A DNA stretch of 18,215 bases, taken from assembly GCA_964535125.1 (NCBI GenBank), contig CAZHSN010000070.1, forward strand, positions 1 through 18,215, given 5' to 3'. Position numbers and translations under genes: made by a program. Source of the stretch: CAZHSN01 sp964535125 (GTDB taxonomy: Bacteria > Armatimonadota > HRBIN16). A model generated the notes under the pieces. It did no database searches and was not told the origin of the DNA. It worked only from the letters and a program-made list of their open reading frames with translations. The first letter of the stretch is position 1, and each line of letters starts with the position of its first letter. This document shows positions 14,877-18,215 of the stretch, piece after piece.

Positions 14877-15852
14877 GTCCGGCGGTCCGCTGGTGACCGA
14901 GGGCGTGTCTCGCCCGCATCTGCGGACGGTGGAGCAGCAGCTGTTCAACGGCAAGGCCATGGCCGCGTTGGTTCGTGCGGTAACGGAGCGCGGACACCCC
15001 TTTCGGCTGCAAGCTCCGGGGCTCAGCATGCATCCGTTCATCAAGCACGGCGACAATCTCATCATCTCGCCGTTAACCCGCGCTCCACGGCTTGGTCAAG
15101 TGCTTGCGGTGGCGATGCCTCCAGACGGCCGGTTGGTGGTGCACCGATTGATCCGATGCCAAGATACCTGGCTGCAGACACAGGGTGACAACTGCGATGA
15201 GCCGGATCCGCACATCACGCCGGGCGACGTACTGGGTGTGGTGACCGCGGTGTACCGTCAGGGGCGCCGGGTGGTCGCGCCGCTGGCTATCGGAGGCTAT
15301 TTGCTGGTCATGTGCCGCAGGCTGGGGTGCCCGATCCGGCCGCATCGGTGGCTGTGGTCTCTGATGTCACCGTTCCGTCCGTTGGGGCGCTCGCTTCAGC
15401 GTCATGAGGCATACCGGCGCTGGCTGAGGCATCGGCTGTGCAGCGTGCCAATCCGCCAGGCGGACTCACTCGATTGCCTGCTCATCGGGATGTCGCCCCG
15501 CTCTCTGGCCGATCCTGATTTGACCGTGTGGGTTGCCGGTCACTCACCGGCGGTGCTGGGGGCAGTCGCGCTGGTGCGGAAACGTCACGCGGGCCATGAG
15601 AGCGCCAGTTGGTGGCTCTATTCGCTTTATGTGAGGGGGCTGTTTCGCGGCGGCGGACTGGCAGAAAGGCTGTGTGAAGCCGTGCACCAGCGGGCGCGTG
15701 ACGAGGGGGCGGATGCGGTGTATCTCTGGGTGCGTGAAAACAACGAGCCAGCCCGCAGGCTTTACACTCGCCTGGGTTACCAGCAGGTTGAACCTGTCAT
15801 CGAAGATCCCCCATTTGCTGGATGCATCTGCATGCGAAAGGAACTGCCATGA
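14857..15852 (+). CDS. Signal-peptidase-like (S24/S26) protease fused to a GNAT acetyltransferase
   Basis: The 331-residue protein starts at ATG 14857, preceded by AGAGGG, inside the end of the previous gene. Residues 30-150 resemble an S26 signal peptidase: APGLSMHPFIKHGDNLII gives the nucleophile Ser57 in a SMHP box. Then VVHRLI (94-99) has histidine where bacterial enzymes use lysine, as in the archaeal/ER type, and TQGDNCDEPD (108-117) matches the GDN box. No N-terminal membrane anchor is visible. Residues 215-331 form a GNAT domain: YVRGLFRGGGLAERLCEA (258-275), the acetyl-CoA loop, and LWVRENNEPARRLYTRLGYQ (290-309), the usual C-terminal motif. S24/S26-type proteases occur in RiPP loci and probably remove leaders; the acetyltransferase could cap the freed N-terminus or a lysine such as that of the conserved CK. 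That order of events is inference. Confidence 0.85.
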   Translation: MNTETPESGGPLVTEGVSRPHLRTVEQQLFNGKAMAALVRAVTERGHPFRLQAPGLSMHPFIKHGDNLIISPLTRAPRLGQVLAVAMPPDGRLVVHRLIRCQDTWLQTQGDNCDEPDPHITPGDVLGVVTAVYRQGRRVVAPLAIGGYLLVMCRRLGCPIRPHRWLWSLMSPFRPLGRSLQRHEAYRRWLRHRLCSVPIRQADSLDCLLIGMSPRSLADPDLTVWVAGHSPAVLGAVALVRKRHAGHESASWWLYSLYVRGLFRGGGLAERLCEAVHQRARDEGADAVYLWVRENNEPARRLYTRLGYQQVEPVIEDPPFAGCICMRKELP

Positions 15853-17078
15853 GCGACAACGCCGGACATATCAACCAGATTGAGATCCAACAGTTCGGTT
15901 TGTGGGACAAGCTGAAGACAGTGCGACGCCCTATGTCATTTGATGCGGAGATCACCCCACGCTGTAACAACGCGTGCCGTCACTGCTATGTCCGCGAGGC
16001 GCCGGATGACGCCGCCATCCGTGAGCGGGAACTGACGGCGGCCGAATGGGACGGTATCGCTGCACAGGCGGTTGAACTGGGAGCGCTTTGGTGCCTTATC
16101 ACCGGCGGCGAGCCGCTGATACACCCCGACTTTGCTCACATCTACATGAACATGAAGCGCCGAGGTCTGCTGGTCTCCGTCTTCACCAATGCCTGCCTGG
16201 TTACAGACGAAGTGATCGACCTGTTCCGGGCGTATCCGCCACGCGATATCGAAGTGTCGGTGTATGGCGCAACGGAAGAGGTCTACGATGCGGTGACGCA
16301 GCGGCCAGGCTCGTTCCAGGCCTTTCGCCGCGGTCTCGACGCGATGCTTACCGAGGGCATCCGAATCCGGCTGAAAGCCATGGTGCTTCGGAGCAATGTG
16401 CATCAGATCGATGAGATCCACGCGTTCTGCAAGGCGCACACAAAGGACTATTACCGGTTCGATCCGTTTCTGACACTGCGTCATGACCAGGATCCGGTAC
16501 GCAACGCCGTGGTACGCTCCGAGCGGCTTAGTGCCGAGGAGGTGGTGGCGGTCGAGCGGGCGGATCCGGCCCGGTTTGGAGCGCTGGAAAAGAGCTGCGA
16601 TAAGTTGGTGTCCGACAGCGAACACAAGCCCGACTTGGAGCGGTGCGGCGCATGCGAGAAGCAGAGCGCATGCGAAGCGTACGCCGCGTATAGAAGGTTG
16701 ATCGGATGCGGCGCAGGTAACGGCAGTTTTTCGGTCAGCTGGGATGGTCGCTTCGCGTTGTGTCAGTCACTGATGCATCCCGAGTGTGTGGCCGACCTGC
16801 GGGTTGTGCCGCTGCGGCAGGCCTGGGAGGAGTTAGTGCCTCAAGTGCGAGGCAGACGCATTCAGGGCGACTGGCTGCTGCGGCACTGCAAGCGGTGCCC
16901 GCTGGTGAACCTGTGCCAATGGTGCCCTGCGCACGCCTGGCTGGAGACGGGTGATCTGGAAGGCGAAACGCACTGGTTCTGCGAAGTGGCCTGCGCCCGC
17001 GCGCGTGCAATGGGAGTGCCTATACCGGAGTTTCTGCAGAACGAAGTCTTGGCTGGTCAGACGGTTACTGAGCGGTAA
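15849..17078 (+). CDS. Radical SAM/SPASM peptide maturase (third), with an extra cysteine group
   Basis: The 409-residue protein starts at ATG 15849, overlapping the previous stop as ATGA and preceded by AAAGGAA. The cluster motif is C39-NNA-C43-RH-C46 and TGGEP spans 85-89. The SPASM-like region includes C287, C305, C313, C347-KR-C350, C356-QW-C359 and C378. An additional group, C250 and C266-GA-C269-x5-C275, lies in a hydrophilic stretch just before it; the other two radical SAM proteins have no equivalent, so it could hold part of another Fe-S cluster or bind substrate. The LCQWCPAHAWLETG block (355-368) resembles CRWCAVYAKLETG of the first protein, so the two share an origin. As the last enzyme before the three downstream precursors, it may act specifically on them. 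Confidence 0.93.
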   Translation: MSDNAGHINQIEIQQFGLWDKLKTVRRPMSFDAEITPRCNNACRHCYVREAPDDAAIRERELTAAEWDGIAAQAVELGALWCLITGGEPLIHPDFAHIYMNMKRRGLLVSVFTNACLVTDEVIDLFRAYPPRDIEVSVYGATEEVYDAVTQRPGSFQAFRRGLDAMLTEGIRIRLKAMVLRSNVHQIDEIHAFCKAHTKDYYRFDPFLTLRHDQDPVRNAVVRSERLSAEEVVAVERADPARFGALEKSCDKLVSDSEHKPDLERCGACEKQSACEAYAAYRRLIGCGAGNGSFSVSWDGRFALCQSLMHPECVADLRVVPLRQAWEELVPQVRGRRIQGDWLLRHCKRCPLVNLCQWCPAHAWLETGDLEGETHWFCEVACARARAMGVPIPEFLQNEVLAGQTVTER

Positions 17079-17299
17079 CACGTTGCGGGCGGCGCAAACA
17101 AGGCATACCAAGGCGCTTTTCGGTCACAAAGCATAGAAGAGTATCAGCGTGGCAGAAAAGTAACCCGCAAAACATGCAAATATGCTGGCGCTGAGTTGCT
17201 TTGGAAGGGTGTAGGGTCTAGTGCGTATGTATGCAGTATCACATCAGATGATATGCATATCACGTGTATTTAGCGATGCAGAAGCATCGGGAGGATGCA
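17079..17299 (+). other. 221-base spacer between the third radical SAM gene and precursor B
   Basis: No confident gene. The frame of the upstream enzyme stays open after its TAA up to a TAG at 17271-17273, and its last part contains CKYAG and two further cysteines, but it has no start codon or ribosome site. A perfect 14-base palindrome, TGATATGCATATCA, lies at 17249-17262, about 40 bases before the precursor B start, and could be an operator. A CACGTG palindrome abuts it at 17261-17266. No clear terminator is visible. Confidence 0.4.
17249..17262. promoter_or_regulatory. 14-base perfect palindrome upstream of the downstream precursors
   Basis: TGATATGCATATCA is perfectly self-complementary and lies in an AT-richer patch just before precursor B. 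TATCAC occurs twice nearby, at the palindrome edge and about 20 bases upstream. It is a candidate regulator site; no regulator gene is present in the window. Confidence 0.3.
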
Positions 17300-17485
17300 A
17301 TGAGCAAGCTAACCAGGCACCCATGGAAACATCCAATGCTCGTGGTGATGGCGCGCAACCATCAGGCAGAGGCCATACTGGAGTACTGCAAAGGCGGGAG
17401 TTCGTATGGTCCGAACACACGTGCCGCCAGTTGTGGCCAAGTCGAGGTCACATGCCCTGGATGCAGTACCATTGGGAACACGTGA
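17300..17485 (+). CDS. RiPP precursor peptide B
   Basis: This is a 61-residue peptide starting at ATG 17300 behind GGGAGG. The leader has W9, P12, L14, R19, E24, L27, C30 and K31, in register with peptides A, C and D (WKHPMLVVMARNHQAEAILE, then YCK). The tail is GGSSYGPN..., with the Tyr-Gly-Pro element and cysteines 45, 52 and 55, giving C-x6-C-x2-C, and ends STIGNT. The start context (GGAGGATGC, one base, ATGAGC) is almost identical to that of peptide C, pointing to a fairly recent duplication followed by fast change in the tail. Peptide D may be translated by coupling from its TGA. I infer it is a substrate of the radical SAM enzymes upstream. Confidence 0.83.
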   Translation: MSKLTRHPWKHPMLVVMARNHQAEAILEYCKGGSSYGPNTRAASCGQVEVTCPGCSTIGNT

Positions 17486-17487
17486 CC

Positions 17488-17712
17488 GTGAGCGGTGAAA
17501 CTCGGAAGTCTGCTGACCCAACGCGGATCTCGTGTCGCGTGTGGATACCGCCTGTGCTGGTGGTGCTATGCAGGGCCAGATCGCAAGAGCGTCTGCTGGT
17601 TAATTGTAAGACGCGTACCGAGACTCCCAGTCCGCCGCAATGGGCCGACTTTGGATGTGTCGGCGGCAATATTCAAGGTTGCGGTGAGTGTGTGATCATC
17701 GTGAACTCGTGA
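17488..17712 (+). CDS. RiPP precursor peptide D (GTG start uncertain)
   Basis: The reading frame ending at TGA 17710-17712 carries the same leader block as its neighbours: WIPPVLVVLCRARSQERLLV, then NCK. W, P, L, R, E, L, C and K are all in register, and there are exactly 21 residues from W to C, as in the other three. The tail contains a Pro-rich piece (TPSPPQW) and the core GCVGGNIQGCGEC, that is C-x7-C-x2-C, ending VIIVNS. There is no ATG in frame. I propose GTG 17488, two bases after the TGA of precursor B, so translation may be coupled; this makes a 74-residue peptide with about ten more residues before W than the others. A shorter GTG start just before W (17539) or loss of the original start, making it silent, are alternatives. 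Confidence 0.6.
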   Translation: MSGETRKSADPTRISCRVWIPPVLVVLCRARSQERLLVNCKTRTETPSPPQWADFGCVGGNIQGCGECVIIVNS

Positions 17713-17758
17713 AACGCGTCGGTTACAGACTGCACACGGATTGGTGCAGGAGGATGCC

Positions 17759-17950
17759 ATGAGCCGGTTCCGCGACAAGACATGGCGGTTACCTCAGTTA
17801 TCTATACTGACCCGGCGTCCGTCGGAGGAGTTTGTGTTGTCAATGTGTAAATCGTTTACGTATGGTGGTGGGCCGGGTGTTAAGTTCGCCGGATGCACAC
17901 ATATTCCAGAAGTCGCTTGCACAGTCTGCAGCATGCACGGTCAATCGTAG
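17759..17950 (+). CDS. RiPP precursor peptide C
   Basis: This is a 63-residue peptide starting at ATG 17759 with AGGAGG five bases upstream. The leader has W9, P12, L14, R19, E24, L27, C30 and K31 in register with peptides A, B and D (WRLPQLSILTRRPSEEFVLS, then MCK). The tail contains Tyr-Gly-Gly-Gly-Pro and the cysteine core C46-x7-C54-x2-C57, ending SMHGQS. The tail sequence hardly resembles peptide B outside the cysteines and the Gly-Pro element. Conserved leader with variable core is the usual pattern in multi-precursor RiPP loci. It is followed after 92 bases by the gene that runs off the right edge. Confidence 0.83.
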   Translation: MSRFRDKTWRLPQLSILTRRPSEEFVLSMCKSFTYGGGPGVKFAGCTHIPEVACTVCSMHGQS

Positions 17951-18027
17951 TGCCGTACTGACGAACAGAGCTGCACCGAAGCGAGTCACTCTTGACGCAT
18001 GACGGCAGCTTAAGTCATGACGCCTTT

Positions 18028-18035
18028 GAGGGGAG
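18028..18035 (+). promoter_or_regulatory. Ribosome binding site deciding a CTG start
   Basis: GAGGGGAG lies seven bases before CTG 18043. There is no in-frame ATG or GTG nearby. An in-frame TTG at 17992 has no such site, so the CTG is the better start. Confidence 0.4.
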
Positions 18036-18042
18036 ATCAAAC

Positions 18043-18215
18043 CTGAAGTCACCGGAAGAGAGGACAGAACTAGTTGCGCGGCAGCGCGTGGTCGATCTGC
18101 TGCATCTCGGTACTCCGCTCACCGCAGACGCACTGCCGCAGACAACGGCGGAGTGGATTGCAGTGATCGCGGCGGCGCATGCGTTTCAGGTCAGCCCGCT
18201 GCTTCACTATCGTCT
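18043..18215 (+). CDS. Possible nucleotidyltransferase-family protein, N-terminal fragment
   Basis: Only 57 codons are present before the window ends. With the proposed CTG start the protein begins (M)KSPEERTELVARQRVVDLL and continues with AEWIAVIAAAHAFQVSPLLHYR. A short helical start, then a 'W...i..A..h.v.pLL..R' segment, is what I remember from the uncharacterised nucleotidyltransferase-like family often found in RiPP loci with PqqD-like and HprK-like proteins and S24/S26 proteases. The catalytic motifs would lie beyond the edge, so the call rests on this one segment and on context. It is preceded by precursor C and belongs to the same strand and probably the same locus. Confidence 0.4.
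   Translation, partial: MKSPEERTELVARQRVVDLLHLGTPLTADALPQTTAEWIAVIAAAHAFQVSPLLHYR

Noticed and set aside
17221..17712. 163-codon frame starting at 17221 that includes precursor D
   Set aside because: Its first 89 codons run through spacer and precursor B out of frame. Only the last part matches the precursor family, so the long frame is not the real gene.
1..18215. CRISPR arrays, tRNA or rRNA genes, insertion sequences, phage attachment sites
   Set aside because: I saw no repeat-spacer pattern, tRNA-like fold, transposase or flanking repeats.

Overview
The window looks like chromosomal DNA of a GC-rich bacterium that uses ordinary Shine-Dalgarno sites and packs genes tightly, with many ATGA stop/start overlaps. 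It combines NrfHA nitrite ammonification, a ResB/CcsA (system II) cytochrome c maturation pair, secreted sialate O-acetylesterase-like proteins, a GH31 glycosidase and a creatininase-family protein. That mix is typical of polysaccharide-degrading, often anaerobic lineages such as Planctomycetota/Lentisphaerota-type or Armatimonadota-type bacteria. There is no rRNA or other phylogenetic marker here, so this placement is only an inference.

Region 1 (1-5908, minus strand) reads nrfH, nrfA, resB-like, ccsA-like, then two tandem paralogous secreted SASA-type esterases; the second runs off the left edge. The first four genes are chained by ATGA overlaps and the esterases follow with gaps of 24-29 bases, so all six could be one transcript. 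nrfH may be leaderless. Region 2 (5977-6522, plus) is a lone flavodoxin-fold (FMN-binding) protein divergent from nrfH. Region 3 (6539-10356, minus) is a two-gene unit: a large secreted GH31 glycosidase followed, with an ATGA overlap, by a creatininase-family protein.

Region 4 (about 10440 to the right edge, plus) is the exciting part: a ribosomally made, post-translationally modified peptide (RiPP) locus. Its enzymes are a PqqD-like recognition protein; a radical SAM/SPASM protein fused to an HPr-kinase-like P-loop domain; a second radical SAM/SPASM protein; a signal-peptidase-like (S26) protease fused to a GNAT acetyltransferase; a third radical SAM/SPASM protein with an extra cysteine group; and the start of what may be a nucleotidyltransferase-family protein. 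Four short peptides flank these enzymes, one upstream and three downstream. They share an ungapped leader block, W-x2-P-x-L ... R-x4-E ... L-x2-C-K, with exactly 21 residues from W to C in all four. Three end in a core with C-x(6-7)-C-x2-C; the upstream one has lost the last cysteine. I infer that these are precursor peptides that the PqqD-like protein delivers to three radical SAM enzymes, with the fused protease, acetyltransferase and kinase-like domains removing the leader and/or adding further modifications. The product and chemistry cannot be read from the sequence.
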